Source: CAMDKS01 sp964402975 (GTDB taxonomy: Bacteria > Bdellovibrionota_B > Oligoflexia > Oligoflexales > RGVZ01). From it: a DNA stretch of 64,000 nt. The notes under the pieces are model-generated. The model saw nothing but the letters and a program-made list of their open reading frames with translations. It did no database searches and had not been told where the DNA came from. This document shows positions 17,879 through 26,884 of this stretch, in pieces. The DNA is taken from the NCBI GenBank assembly GCA_964402975.1, contig CAYOEM010000001.1, positions 186,001 to 250,000 on the forward strand, written 5' to 3'. Position numbers and translations under genes: made by a program. Positions within the stretch are counted from its first letter, which is position 1. Every line of letters starts with the position of its first letter.

Positions 17879-18556
17879 ATGCCAGCCCGCAAAATAAAGC
17901 GACCCACCCAAGAAAAAAAATTCTTGGCTCGACCACGCAAGGAATCCAGTGACAGTCGCAGTACACTCCTAAGCTCTGCGCAAAAGTTATTTGGCCAAAA
18001 CGGCTACAAGGCCACAAGCGTGCACGACATCGCACGAGATGCTGATTTGAACGTGAGCCTCGTCAGCTATCACTTCGGTGGCAAGGAGGGACTATTCCGA
18101 GAGTGTTTCGCTCAAGCCGGATTACATCGACTAGAAATGGCCGAAAGGATTTTAAACTGCAAACCTGGCTCATTGGATGAGGTTCGCATCCGACTCAGCA
18201 TGTTTATTGATGAGATTATGCTCGATGGAATCCGCAATCCGGAAGTCTTCTCAATCATCCAGCGCGAGCTAACGGCGGAATTCGACATTTTAGGCGACAC
18301 ATTTAAGAGCACATTTCTAAAGACATTTGAACTTCTGACAAAATTTCTATCCACAGCGAAAGATCGCGGAATTTTGAGTCCCTGGACAGATCCAAACCTT
18401 ACAGCAGTCCATTTGATCGGATCAGCCATGCACACGATTCGCACGGATGAAATTCGCTCACAAATTTTCAAAAAATCGATCAGAGATCAATCCGTGAGAT
18501 CCCTAACACGAGACTATCTTGTCCGAATATTTTTGGAAGGAGTAGCTAATCGTTAA
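17879..18556 (+). CDS. TetR/AcrR-family transcriptional regulator
   Basis: 225 residues. The N-terminal HTH (about 27-75: LLSSAQKLFGQNGYKATSVHDIA...) with SLVSYHFGGKEGLFRECF is the classic TetR signature. The C-terminal all-helical ligand domain is unassigned. The basic N-terminal arm (residues 1-25) is longer than usual. It lies directly before a TolC-RND gene pair in the same orientation, with 57 bp between, so it probably represses the pump and releases on binding a toxic substrate. That role is inferred from position only. Confidence 0.9.
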   Translation: MPARKIKRPTQEKKFLARPRKESSDSRSTLLSSAQKLFGQNGYKATSVHDIARDADLNVSLVSYHFGGKEGLFRECFAQAGLHRLEMAERILNCKPGSLDEVRIRLSMFIDEIMLDGIRNPEVFSIIQRELTAEFDILGDTFKSTFLKTFELLTKFLSTAKDRGILSPWTDPNLTAVHLIGSAMHTIRTDEIRSQIFKKSIRDQSVRSLTRDYLVRIFLEGVANR

Positions 18557-18612
18557 GCATTAAAGCTGGTTTACACTATTTTTATTTTCGTTCTCTAGAA
18601 CTGGAGTCATGC

Positions 18613-20055
18613 ATGCGTAAAAACCATAAATTTACTTTAAAATTAGCGGGTACAGCTGTCATAGTTTCTTGTTGCTTGTGCGACCAAGCCTTTGCCGCTG
18701 CGCTCACACTGGACGGTTTTCTTGACCAGGTAAAAGCCGGCAACGACGCCTACAAAGCTGGTAAGCTCATCGAAGACGCTGCCGAAGACAAGGCCGTCGA
18801 CGCAGAGATGGCCTATGCGCCAAATTTATTCGCTAATGCACAGAGCATTGTGGATAAAAAAGACGTGCAACCTGCTGCTCAGCGCGGCAATGAGACCGAT
18901 CACATGATCGGTCAAATAGGTGTTAGCAAAATGTCGTCTTTCGGAACAGCGTTCAAGCTGTCCTATGGAACATCACACACAAAAATATCGGGTGCTTCGC
19001 CCCAGTTTGTACCAGAACCCGAGTGGAGAGAGGCGGCACCGACCCTCGAGATAACACACCCACTTTGGAAGAATGCATTAGGCAGAGATGTTGCCAAAAG
19101 CGTTGAAGTACAAAAGGGCCAAGCCGAAATCACTAAGCTAAATGAAACACTAAAAAGGAAAATAACTCTTGCAGAGGCCGAAGGCTCGTACTGGAGATTG
19201 GTCCTTGCGCGCGAGAGTCTGCGCGTATCAAAAGACAACCTCGAGCGAGTCAAAAAGATTGTTGAATGGACTAAGCGCCGAGTTGGAAAAGAGCTAGCTG
19301 ACGATGCGGATCTTATCCAAGCAGAAGCTCTCCAGGAGCTTAGGCAAATTGAAATGACCATGGCAATTGACGAAGAGCGATCAGCCGCCTTTGCATTCAA
19401 CACCATACGTGGAAACCCCCAGCCTCACGTTTCAGAGGAGCTAACAAAGCTAACTCCCGAGCTTCTTTCGAATTTGCAGGTCCCAAAGCGAAGTAGCGAC
19501 CGCGAAGACGTCAAAGCGGCAGAAAAAGCCTCTCAACTAGGTGGACTGATCGCTGACTTGTCGAACGCAAAATATCAGCCATCTATTGACATATTCGCTT
19601 CGGGCACTCTAAATGGCCGCGATACCGATTCCAGTTCAAAGGCGAATTCTACAGCCCTCAAGGCCAAACACCCCACGTATGCTCTTGGACTGAAGGTTTC
19701 GGCGGTTCTTGGCGGTGAGTCGTTTTCCAGAATGCGCGCGGGAGTCAGCAGAGAGCGCGAGGCTTCGACACGTACGGCAGCAAGACGACGTTACGAAAAC
19801 GACAGGGAGTGGGTTGATCTTAATCTCAAACTTCAGGAAAGTCGCTCTCGCCTCGGTTTGACACAAAAAATCGAGAGCACCCAACTAAAGAAGCTTAATG
19901 CTGAACGAAACAGACAAAGTCGAGGACGCTCAACCATGTTCCAAGTTATGCAAGCCGAGACGGACTACGCTTCAGCACAGCTAAATGTCATACGCAACAA
20001 GGCAGAGATCCTGGGCATTCTTGCCCGCATAAAGACCTTTGGGGGTGAGGGATGA
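18613..20055 (+). CDS. TolC-family outer-membrane efflux protein
   Basis: 480 residues with signal peptide (cleaved after about AFAA) and two long heptad-rich stretches typical of the TolC alpha-barrel (for example LKRKITLAEAEGSYWRLVLA). Barrel strands such as LEITHPLWKNALGR precede them. It forms the outer-membrane channel of a tripartite pump. GGAG lies 6 nt before the ATG. Its stop overlaps the start of the RND gene by four bases (ATGA), so the two are an operon. No periplasmic adaptor gene separates or follows them. Confidence 0.9.
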   Translation: MRKNHKFTLKLAGTAVIVSCCLCDQAFAAALTLDGFLDQVKAGNDAYKAGKLIEDAAEDKAVDAEMAYAPNLFANAQSIVDKKDVQPAAQRGNETDHMIGQIGVSKMSSFGTAFKLSYGTSHTKISGASPQFVPEPEWREAAPTLEITHPLWKNALGRDVAKSVEVQKGQAEITKLNETLKRKITLAEAEGSYWRLVLARESLRVSKDNLERVKKIVEWTKRRVGKELADDADLIQAEALQELRQIEMTMAIDEERSAAFAFNTIRGNPQPHVSEELTKLTPELLSNLQVPKRSSDREDVKAAEKASQLGGLIADLSNAKYQPSIDIFASGTLNGRDTDSSSKANSTALKAKHPTYALGLKVSAVLGGESFSRMRAGVSREREASTRTAARRRYENDREWVDLNLKLQESRSRLGLTQKIESTQLKKLNAERNRQSRGRSTMFQVMQAETDYASAQLNVIRNKAEILGILARIKTFGGEG

Positions 20056-23000
20056 AGTTAGCAGAACTGTCAATCAAACGGCCGGTGTTCTTGACTTGCG
20101 TGGTCCTCATGATGCTCGCCATTGGTCTTCTATCAATTCGAAAACTGCCAGTTGATCTGTTCCCGGATATCAACTTCCCTATTGTCACGATCACGACGGT
20201 TTATCCCGGTGCTGGCCCTAACGAAGTTGAGGTCAACATATCAAAGGTCATCGAGGAGGAAGTAACCACGGTTTCGGGTATAAAAAAAGTCAGCAGCATG
20301 AGTCGCGAAGGTGCAAGTGTCGTTATTGTCGAGTTCACACTGGAGACCGATGTCAAGTACGCCGAACAACAGGTCAGAGACCGAATCTCGAGTGTAAAAC
20401 GAAAACTTCCATCCGATGTAAAAGAACCAACCATCAGGCGAATATCCCCGTCTGACCAACCAATTGCAGTGATTTCACTGAGCGCTGACTTACCCATGGC
20501 GAAACTTTATGATCTAGCCGATCAGCGCATTAAACCAAAGCTGGAGCAGGTCGCTCAAATTGGTCTTGTTTCAATTACGGGAGGTAGAAAACGGGAGGTT
20601 CACGTCAATCTCGATCGCGGAAAACTAAAGGAGTATGAGCTTCCTGCAACCCTTATTAGCCAGAGGATTGAAGCTAGCGGTCAAAACATCCCAGTTGGCA
20701 GAAAGGACATCGGAGAAAAGGAGTTTTCACTGCGAACGGTCGGAGAATTTAAGTCTCTGGATGACCTGAAAAATGTCGTGATTAACTTTATTGGTAACGA
20801 CGTGCCGGTGACCCTCGGCAATATTGCTAGTGTCGAGGACTCTTTAACCGATGAAACTGGCCGCACTTATTTTAACGGAACTTCGACACTCGCTCTAATG
20901 GTCTATAAGCAATCGGGATCTAACACGATAGCCGTGACTCAAGGCCTCGAAAAACAGTTGGCCGGCATTCAAGAGTCACTAAAAACCGCAGAAGGTAGTC
21001 CCAAGCTTCAATTAGTTCGCAAAACCGCGCTTCAAATTGATGCCAATGTTAAAGACGTCGAAGAGTCTATTATCATCGGAATTATTTTGACGATTATCGT
21101 CGTGTTTTTCTTTCTTGGCAGTGGGCGATCCACATTGATTACTGGACTAGCCCTACCAAACTCGCTGCTCGGTGCCTTTATACTCATGAGCTGGGCTGGG
21201 TTTTCAATCAACGTGATGTCGCTACTAGCATTGAGTCTTTCTGTGGGTCTTCTTGTCGATGACGCCATCGTGGTTCGCGAAAATATTTTCAGACACCGTG
21301 CCATGGGTAAATCTGCTACAAGGGCTGCCATAGAGGGCACGTCGGAGGTGTCGTTGGCAGTCATTGCGACAACGCTTACTGTTATAGCCGTCTTTGGTCC
21401 GATTGGATTTCTACAGGGTATTGTCGGTCAATTCTTCAAGCAATTCGGTCTTACGATTTGCTTTGCTATGGCCATTTCTCTATTTGACGCTCTCACCATC
21501 GCACCCATGATGTCTGCCTATTTTGGCGGCTCCCACAGCCAGGTCAAATCAGGTGTCTATGGCGCTATCGTGTCTCCACTGTTAAATGCCTTTGAAAGAT
21601 TTCAACAAGGTCTTGATTCAGGCTATGAGCGACTTTTGGGCTTTACGATGCGACGACCTATAACGATTATCATGCTAGCGGTCGGATTGTTTGCCGCCAG
21701 TATTTACTCAACCAAGTGGGTAGCTAAGACATTTCTCCCTCCGCAAGATACAGGTGAATTTGCAGTTAGTCTTGATCTCCCCGCAGGCACAAGCTTGACG
21801 AAGATGGACGAAGTCGCAAGATCGGTCGACGAGGTCATTCGTCGACACCCTGAAGTAGAGGTCAGTCTTTTGAATGTGGGTACAAGTGACGGTCGATCCA
21901 ACGTTGCTGAGTTCTATATTCATTTAGTCTCTGCTAAGAAACGCTCAAAAAACACCTCGCAGATGAAAGAGACGATCCGGGAGGATTTAAAGCCTTTCGC
22001 CTATGCCAACCCATTGGTCAAAGACTTCGACCAAGTGGGAGCTGGAATGCGGCCTTTCAACGTCAATATCGTTGGAGATAATCTTGATGAAGTCGGCAAG
22101 GTAGCAAAAGAGCTCTTTGCAAAAATAAAAGACCACCCAGCTCTTAAAGACGTCGATATTAGTGATCGACCAGGTAAACCCGAAGTCCAGTTTGTTATCG
22201 ATCGTAGTGCTGCTGAAAAAGTAGGTGTCGCCCCAAATATTGCTGGCCTTGAACTACGCACCTTAGTTGAGGGAGCAACACCTGCCGTCTTCAGAGAGGA
22301 CGGAAAGGAGTATGACATTCGAGTCAGACTGCAAGAGGACCAGCGCGACCTAAAGTCCGCATACAATGAAACCTACGTACCTAACATAAACTTTAGAACC
22401 GTAAAGCTTTCAAATGTGGCGAACATGGTGGACGCGGTTAGTCCGAATACGATTAATAGACAAGACCGCGGACGATACGTGCAAATTGCCGCCGACGTGG
22501 CGCCGGGCGGACCTGGTCTAAGCCAAGCTATGGCTGATATACGGCAGTTGTTTGATGAGGGAACCATAAAATTGGGCTCCGGCATGCGCTACCAGTTCGT
22601 GGGCCAAGCCGAAAGTTTTCAAGAACTCATCGTTAACATGACCATTGCTGTTTTGTTATCGATCATTTTTATCTATTTCGTCTTAGCATCACTTTATGAA
22701 TCCTTTGTGACGCCATTTACTATCATGCTGGTTTTGCCATTGGCTATAAGTGGTGCCATCTTCGCGCTTCTCATCACAAAAGCACCTCTCGATCTATTCG
22801 CCATGATTGGATGTATTCTTCTTTTGGGTATAGCGACGAAAAACTCGATCTTGCTGGTCGATTATGCGGCCCAGAAAGTCGCAGACGGGGCCCCCCTAGA
22901 TCAAGCGATGATTCAGGCAGGCAAGACGAGACTACGTCCTATTTTGATGACGTCTGTGGCATTGATTGCGGGCATGATCCCTGTGGCGTACGGACTCAAT

Positions 23001-23165
23001 GAAGCCTCAAAGCAACGCACTGGCATGGGCATCGCCGTTATAGGCGGCCTGATATCTTCCACGCTACTTAGTCTAGTCGTTGTTCCGGCTGCTTTTGCCT
23101 ATGTTGAGCGCTTCAGGATTTGGTCTGGCAGGGCGCTGGGACGCGTCTTCCTCAGTAAGGAATAA
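20052..23165 (+). CDS. RND efflux transporter permease (HAE1/AcrB-like)
   Basis: 1037 residues, the normal length. It opens with LSIKRPVF and LPVDLFPDINFP, has the proton-relay pair in GLLVDDAIVVREN (Asp 403 and 404, equivalent to AcrB Asp407/408), and shows two six-helix halves each with a large periplasmic loop. FLPPQDTGEF and SRQ-like periplasmic motifs fit a drug or hydrophobe exporter. It uses proton motive force to pump substrate through the TolC partner. An adaptor protein is required but not encoded here, so it must be elsewhere. Confidence 0.93.
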   Translation: MKLAELSIKRPVFLTCVVLMMLAIGLLSIRKLPVDLFPDINFPIVTITTVYPGAGPNEVEVNISKVIEEEVTTVSGIKKVSSMSREGASVVIVEFTLETDVKYAEQQVRDRISSVKRKLPSDVKEPTIRRISPSDQPIAVISLSADLPMAKLYDLADQRIKPKLEQVAQIGLVSITGGRKREVHVNLDRGKLKEYELPATLISQRIEASGQNIPVGRKDIGEKEFSLRTVGEFKSLDDLKNVVINFIGNDVPVTLGNIASVEDSLTDETGRTYFNGTSTLALMVYKQSGSNTIAVTQGLEKQLAGIQESLKTAEGSPKLQLVRKTALQIDANVKDVEESIIIGIILTIIVVFFFLGSGRSTLITGLALPNSLLGAFILMSWAGFSINVMSLLALSLSVGLLVDDAIVVRENIFRHRAMGKSATRAAIEGTSEVSLAVIATTLTVIAVFGPIGFLQGIVGQFFKQFGLTICFAMAISLFDALTIAPMMSAYFGGSHSQVKSGVYGAIVSPLLNAFERFQQGLDSGYERLLGFTMRRPITIIMLAVGLFAASIYSTKWVAKTFLPPQDTGEFAVSLDLPAGTSLTKMDEVARSVDEVIRRHPEVEVSLLNVGTSDGRSNVAEFYIHLVSAKKRSKNTSQMKETIREDLKPFAYANPLVKDFDQVGAGMRPFNVNIVGDNLDEVGKVAKELFAKIKDHPALKDVDISDRPGKPEVQFVIDRSAAEKVGVAPNIAGLELRTLVEGATPAVFREDGKEYDIRVRLQEDQRDLKSAYNETYVPNINFRTVKLSNVANMVDAVSPNTINRQDRGRYVQIAADVAPGGPGLSQAMADIRQLFDEGTIKLGSGMRYQFVGQAESFQELIVNMTIAVLLSIIFIYFVLASLYESFVTPFTIMLVLPLAISGAIFALLITKAPLDLFAMIGCILLLGIATKNSILLVDYAAQKVADGAPLDQAMIQAGKTRLRPILMTSVALIAGMIPVAYGLNEASKQRTGMGIAVIGGLISSTLLSLVVVPAAFAYVERFRIWSGRALGRVFLSKE

Positions 23166-23197
23166 TAAAAGAGGGATCTTCGTTTCCGAAGATCCCT
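23165..23197 (-). terminator. Terminator between RND gene and small secreted protein
   Basis: AGGGATCTTCG (23172-23182) pairs perfectly with CGAAGATCCCT (23187-23197). On the minus strand the loop is GAAA and TCTTTTATT follows, so it ends the small protein gene. It lacks a good T-run on the plus strand. Confidence 0.8.
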
Positions 23198-23233
23198 TCA
23201 TAATGTCAAAACCTGCACAAAGCAGGCCTGAAA

Positions 23234-23479
23234 TTACTTAGCAGCTGGAGCAGCGGCTGGAGCAGCTTCTGCTGGAGCAGCTTCTGCTGGAGCAGCAGCT
23301 TCTGTAGCAGCAGTTTCAAGCCATGTGCCTTTTTTCTTTTCACAAGCAGCTTGGCTCTTAACGTGAACTTTTTTGCCTTTTACTTCGCAGTTTGGTGTTC
23401 CGGCATGTTTTTTCTCGCTGGCTAAAGCAGCAGATGCAGCCAATGCAGAAATAGCGACAAGTACGCGAACTAGTTTCAT
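23234..23479 (-). CDS. Small secreted protein with Ala/Glu/Pro repeat tail
   Basis: 81 residues. Signal peptide (to about ALAS), then a basic core with two Cys (PNCEVKGKKVHVKSQAACEKKKGTW) and a tail of AEAAP repeats. The ATG at 23479 has GGAG six bases upstream; an upstream extension to 23491 is not supported. The core resembles the small PsiF-repeat-like cysteine proteins often seen in Proteobacteria only loosely, so no function is assigned. Probably periplasmic, monocistronic, ending in its own terminator. Confidence 0.75.
   Translation of the reverse strand: MKLVRVLVAISALAASAALASEKKHAGTPNCEVKGKKVHVKSQAACEKKKGTWLETAATEAAAPAEAAPAEAAPAAAPAAK
23235..23310 (-). repeat. In-frame tandem repeat, AEAAP coding
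   Basis: A 15-base unit (GCTGGAGCAGCTTCT on the plus strand) recurs in tandem, coding the AEAAP-type tail of the small secreted protein. The length may vary between strains by slippage. Confidence 0.6.
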
Positions 23480-23687
23480 AGGATACTCCAATTCATTAAC
23501 TTTTGGTTACGTGCACACACTATGTGCGCCCCTCAGTTATTGCATAAACCGGACCAAGTGCCAAGTCTCAAACAAATAGCTAAACCGCTGAAAACTATAA
23601 GTTTAATAGACTCTCTCGACGCCCATTTTCTAGCACCTGAGAAAATGACATTCAACTTTCTCGAATTCGGGAATATTTTCTAAAAGA

Positions 23688-25499
23688 TCAATTCTGGTTT
23701 ACAGGAATCCTAATTATGAACTCAACGCCCTGTGCAACAGCTCGTCCAGAGGTTGTCCAGACAGGGGTTCTAGTCTCAATCTTGCCCCCATGGGCTGTAA
23801 TAATTTTATGCACTTCAGATAGACCGAGTCCGGTCCCTTGCTCTTTGGTTGTAAAAAATGGGCTAAATAGTTTCTTCATGATTTCAGGGGCAATTCCTGG
23901 GCCATTATCTGCGACTACAAATTGGGCAACACCATCTTCTCGGGTACAAGATAAACGAACAACGCCAACCTGGTCTAAAACATCAAAAGAATTTTTTACG
24001 AGATTAACCAAACACTGCTTGAGCTTGTCTCGGTCACAACGAATGCTAACTGAGGGGGACTGGACTACTTCGATGGAGATCCCCTTAGATTCACCAAGCG
24101 ACCTAAATAGATCTGCTACCGAGTTTAGGATTTCTCTGAGATCAACCGGCGACAGATTTAATTGCACAGGCCTAGCATAATCTAAAATACTGGATACCAG
24201 CCGGTCTAATCGAGCAACCTCGCCAAAAAGATCCCGGAATAGGTTTGTTTTTTTTGCCTCGTCCCCCAAACCTTGCAGTCTGGTCAGCAGCAGGGACATG
24301 GCATTTAAAGGATTTCGAATTTCGTGAGCCAGACTCGCGGCCAATGATCCAATTGCAGCAAGACGCTCCCCTTCAATCCGCAATTGCTCACTTTCGCTCA
24401 GACGCTCCCTCAGCTGAGCTTCCGATGTGGCAACTTGGCGACGCATACGGTCCAATTCTTGACCGATGAAGTTTAATTCTTCAATGTCGCCTGACGCCTG
24501 GACGGGCTCGTTATACAAACCTTGAGCGATTTTTCTGGTCGATTCTACTAGTTGTGAAATCGGTTTGGTGATGGATCTGCTTAATCCGAGCGACACCACT
24601 ATAAACACTAACAATAACCCGATTGTGATCAGCACAACCCAATGCCGAAGTGCTGCCACCTGCTGCATGACATCCCTATAATCCCGCTCAACAACAACGT
24701 ACCAACTATAGCCAGGTATCTTTAGCGCAGTGCCCAGTACATCCCGTCGGTTTGCACCGATATATTGACCAACCCAGAACTCATCCCTGATGTGTGACGC
24801 TAGCGCTGTCGACGCCAAATGGCTCTCGACCAACCCCTTTATTCCCGACCGACCTGCGGTAATGAATTGCAAATCACGATCCAAAAGAAATGCATCCGTA
24901 GTCTCCGAAAGTCCTATTTTCCGACCCATAAGCTCATAGATCCGCTCTAGGTCAATAATGGCGACGACAACACCCATAGGATCTTCTCCGTCACCAATTA
25001 TTGGTGACGACACAAGCTGAACGCGACCCAAACTCTCCGTCGCATAAATTGATGGAAAGTTGAAACCCTCCAACCCCTTGGTGAAGAAACTCCAAGAATG
25101 GCCTCCAATTTTATACCAATCCGGATCGGTGCTTCCAACACAGCGCCCCTCCAAGTCATAGATCATGACGTCAAGCAATTGGGGGTATTGCTTAAGACTA
25201 TTTTTTAAATATGCTTCGAACCATCGCCGTTTCGGGTCGCCAGAGGTTAACTGACCAAGCATGGTTTCATTCATAACGATGTTATCAAGACTCTCCTCAA
25301 GATCACTAAATTGGTCCTGGATGAGTTGACTGAGAACAACGCTTAGAACACGTAATTCATTGGCTGAGGACTTAACAATGAGATCGGAACCATAGCGGGT
25401 CGTAAATAGACCAAACGATACGGAGAGCAGAGCCATCGAGATCGCAAATGATCGGAATATTCGTCCGCTTAACCGTTTAGCCAGTAAGAATTTGATCAC
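23688..25499 (-). CDS. Cache-domain sensor histidine kinase (NtrB-like)
   Basis: 603 residues. TM helix 1 (about 17-35), a periplasmic double-Cache-like domain (PQLLDVMIYDLEGRCVG, FNFPSIYATE, GVVVAIIDLE), TM helix 2 (about 284-305), and HAMP with coiled coil. The HisKA box SLAHEIRNPLN (His about 392) is followed by HATPase_c N-box LVKNSFDVLD, DNGPGIA and GTGLGLSEV. It senses an extracytoplasmic small molecule and phosphorylates the NtrC-type regulator encoded just upstream (11 nt apart). GTG start with AGGA 8 nt upstream. The ligand cannot be read. Confidence 0.92.
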   Translation of the reverse strand: MIKFLLAKRLSGRIFRSFAISMALLSVSFGLFTTRYGSDLIVKSSANELRVLSVVLSQLIQDQFSDLEESLDNIVMNETMLGQLTSGDPKRRWFEAYLKNSLKQYPQLLDVMIYDLEGRCVGSTDPDWYKIGGHSWSFFTKGLEGFNFPSIYATESLGRVQLVSSPIIGDGEDPMGVVVAIIDLERIYELMGRKIGLSETTDAFLLDRDLQFITAGRSGIKGLVESHLASTALASHIRDEFWVGQYIGANRRDVLGTALKIPGYSWYVVVERDYRDVMQQVAALRHWVVLITIGLLLVFIVVSLGLSRSITKPISQLVESTRKIAQGLYNEPVQASGDIEELNFIGQELDRMRRQVATSEAQLRERLSESEQLRIEGERLAAIGSLAASLAHEIRNPLNAMSLLLTRLQGLGDEAKKTNLFRDLFGEVARLDRLVSSILDYARPVQLNLSPVDLREILNSVADLFRSLGESKGISIEVVQSPSVSIRCDRDKLKQCLVNLVKNSFDVLDQVGVVRLSCTREDGVAQFVVADNGPGIAPEIMKKLFSPFFTTKEQGTGLGLSEVHKIITAHGGKIETRTPVWTTSGRAVAQGVEFIIRIPVNQN

Positions 25500-25510
25500 G
25501 GATTGTCCTG

Positions 25511-26884
25511 CTAATGATTGCGGCGACCAATACTCAGGTCATCTAACTTGCGATAGAGGCTGCTTAGACCTAGACCCAGCACTTTAGCAGCCTCTTTTTT
25601 ATCGTTATTGACTGCCATTAAAACTCGCTCGATGTGCTGCTTCGTAAACGCATCGATTGCGGCTTGTAGGTTAAGCAAGGACGGATCTGATTGATCTCCT
25701 AAATCGCCATCGTCCTTAGATACGTGCAAGTTTTCCGGAAGATCCGCCAACTCCAAAACAGAGTCGGAGGAGCTCAAAATGATAGCTCTCTCCACGGCAT
25801 TCTCAAGCTCTCGAACATTGCCAGGCCAATGATATTCCATCAGCCTTCGAGCCGCTGAGTTTCCAAGTCGACGCGGCCTCTTGGAAAACTCTTTGGTATA
25901 TTTATCTATAAAATGCTGCGCCAAAACTGGAATATCTTCGGCGTGTTCTCGAAGAGCCGGCATCCTTATATGCACAACATTAATTCGGTAGAATAAATCC
26001 TGGCGAAAGTTACCTTTTTCCACTGCTGCATTCAGGTCCATATTGGTTGCTGCAATCAAGCGGACATCTATTTTAATCGGCTTTGTATCTCCGACTGGTG
26101 TCATTTCGCGTTCCTGCAGCACTCGAAGTAATTTAGCCTGCATGCCTTTCGGCAGCTCGCCAATTTCGTCTAGAAATACGGTTCCACCGCTGGCCACCTT
26201 GAAAAGTCCTTCTTTATCCGAAACAGCCCCTGTAAAAGACCCTTTTTTATGCCCGAAGAGTTCGCTCTCAATAAGATTTTCCGGAATCGCCGCGCAGTTT
26301 ACTGCCACAAATTTTTTACCACACTCGGCACTACTGGTGTGAATGAGTCGCGCAACAACTTCTTTACCCGTGCCACTCTCTCCGGTGATGAGCACCGTTC
26401 CCTTAGTTTTTGAGACTTGCCCGATCATCTCTCTGACTTTTACCATCGATCTTGATTCGCCAAGCAAGGTCATGTTAGCTGATTTGCTTAACCTGGCGCG
26501 CAAATCGGTCACTTCAGCAAGTAAATTTTTATGCTCTGTTAATATGCGGATTTTTTTAAGAAGTAATTCGACGTTTAAGGGCTTAAGAAAGTAATCAACG
26601 ACCCCGACTCGCATGGCTTCAATCACGCTCGATACATCTGCATAGGCCGTCATAATAAATACAGCAGCGTCAGGCGTAAGCTGCCTGACTTTTGCCGCCA
26701 CATCGAGGCCAGTACCATCGGGCATCTTAAAATCGGTCAGCACCAAATCAAACGCTGATCGACTTAAGGCAACACATGCCTCCTCAAAATTAGCCGCCGT
26801 CACTGTCTCATGACCAAGATCCGTCAAAATTGCGGACAAAGTCTCACGCTGAACACGCTCATCGTCAGTGATTAGTATTTTCAT
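25511..26884 (-). CDS. NtrC-family sigma-54 response regulator
   Basis: 457 residues. Receiver with acidic pair Asp7/8, phospho-acceptor Asp51 (LVLTDFKMPDG) and Lys in FLKPL. The AAA+ domain has Walker A GESGTGKE (168-175), the sigma-54 contact loop as GSFTGA (Ser in place of the first Ala), Walker B GGTVFLDEIGEL and an arginine-finger region. A Fis-type HTH ends the protein (KKEAAKVLGLGLSSLYRKL). It activates sigma-54 promoters when phosphorylated by the adjacent kinase. It overlaps the upstream CorC-like gene by 20 bases, which implies coupling. Confidence 0.95.
   Translation of the reverse strand: MKILITDDERVQRETLSAILTDLGHETVTAANFEEACVALSRSAFDLVLTDFKMPDGTGLDVAAKVRQLTPDAAVFIMTAYADVSSVIEAMRVGVVDYFLKPLNVELLLKKIRILTEHKNLLAEVTDLRARLSKSANMTLLGESRSMVKVREMIGQVSKTKGTVLITGESGTGKEVVARLIHTSSAECGKKFVAVNCAAIPENLIESELFGHKKGSFTGAVSDKEGLFKVASGGTVFLDEIGELPKGMQAKLLRVLQEREMTPVGDTKPIKIDVRLIAATNMDLNAAVEKGNFRQDLFYRINVVHIRMPALREHAEDIPVLAQHFIDKYTKEFSKRPRRLGNSAARRLMEYHWPGNVRELENAVERAIILSSSDSVLELADLPENLHVSKDDGDLGDQSDPSLLNLQAAIDAFTKQHIERVLMAVNNDKKEAAKVLGLGLSSLYRKLDDLSIGRRNH

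Noticed and set aside
16548..18035. Extended N-terminus of the RlmI gene to 18035
   Set aside because: The extra 98 residues overlap the tetR start and do not read as a domain; GGAGG at 17748-17752 fixes ATG 17741.
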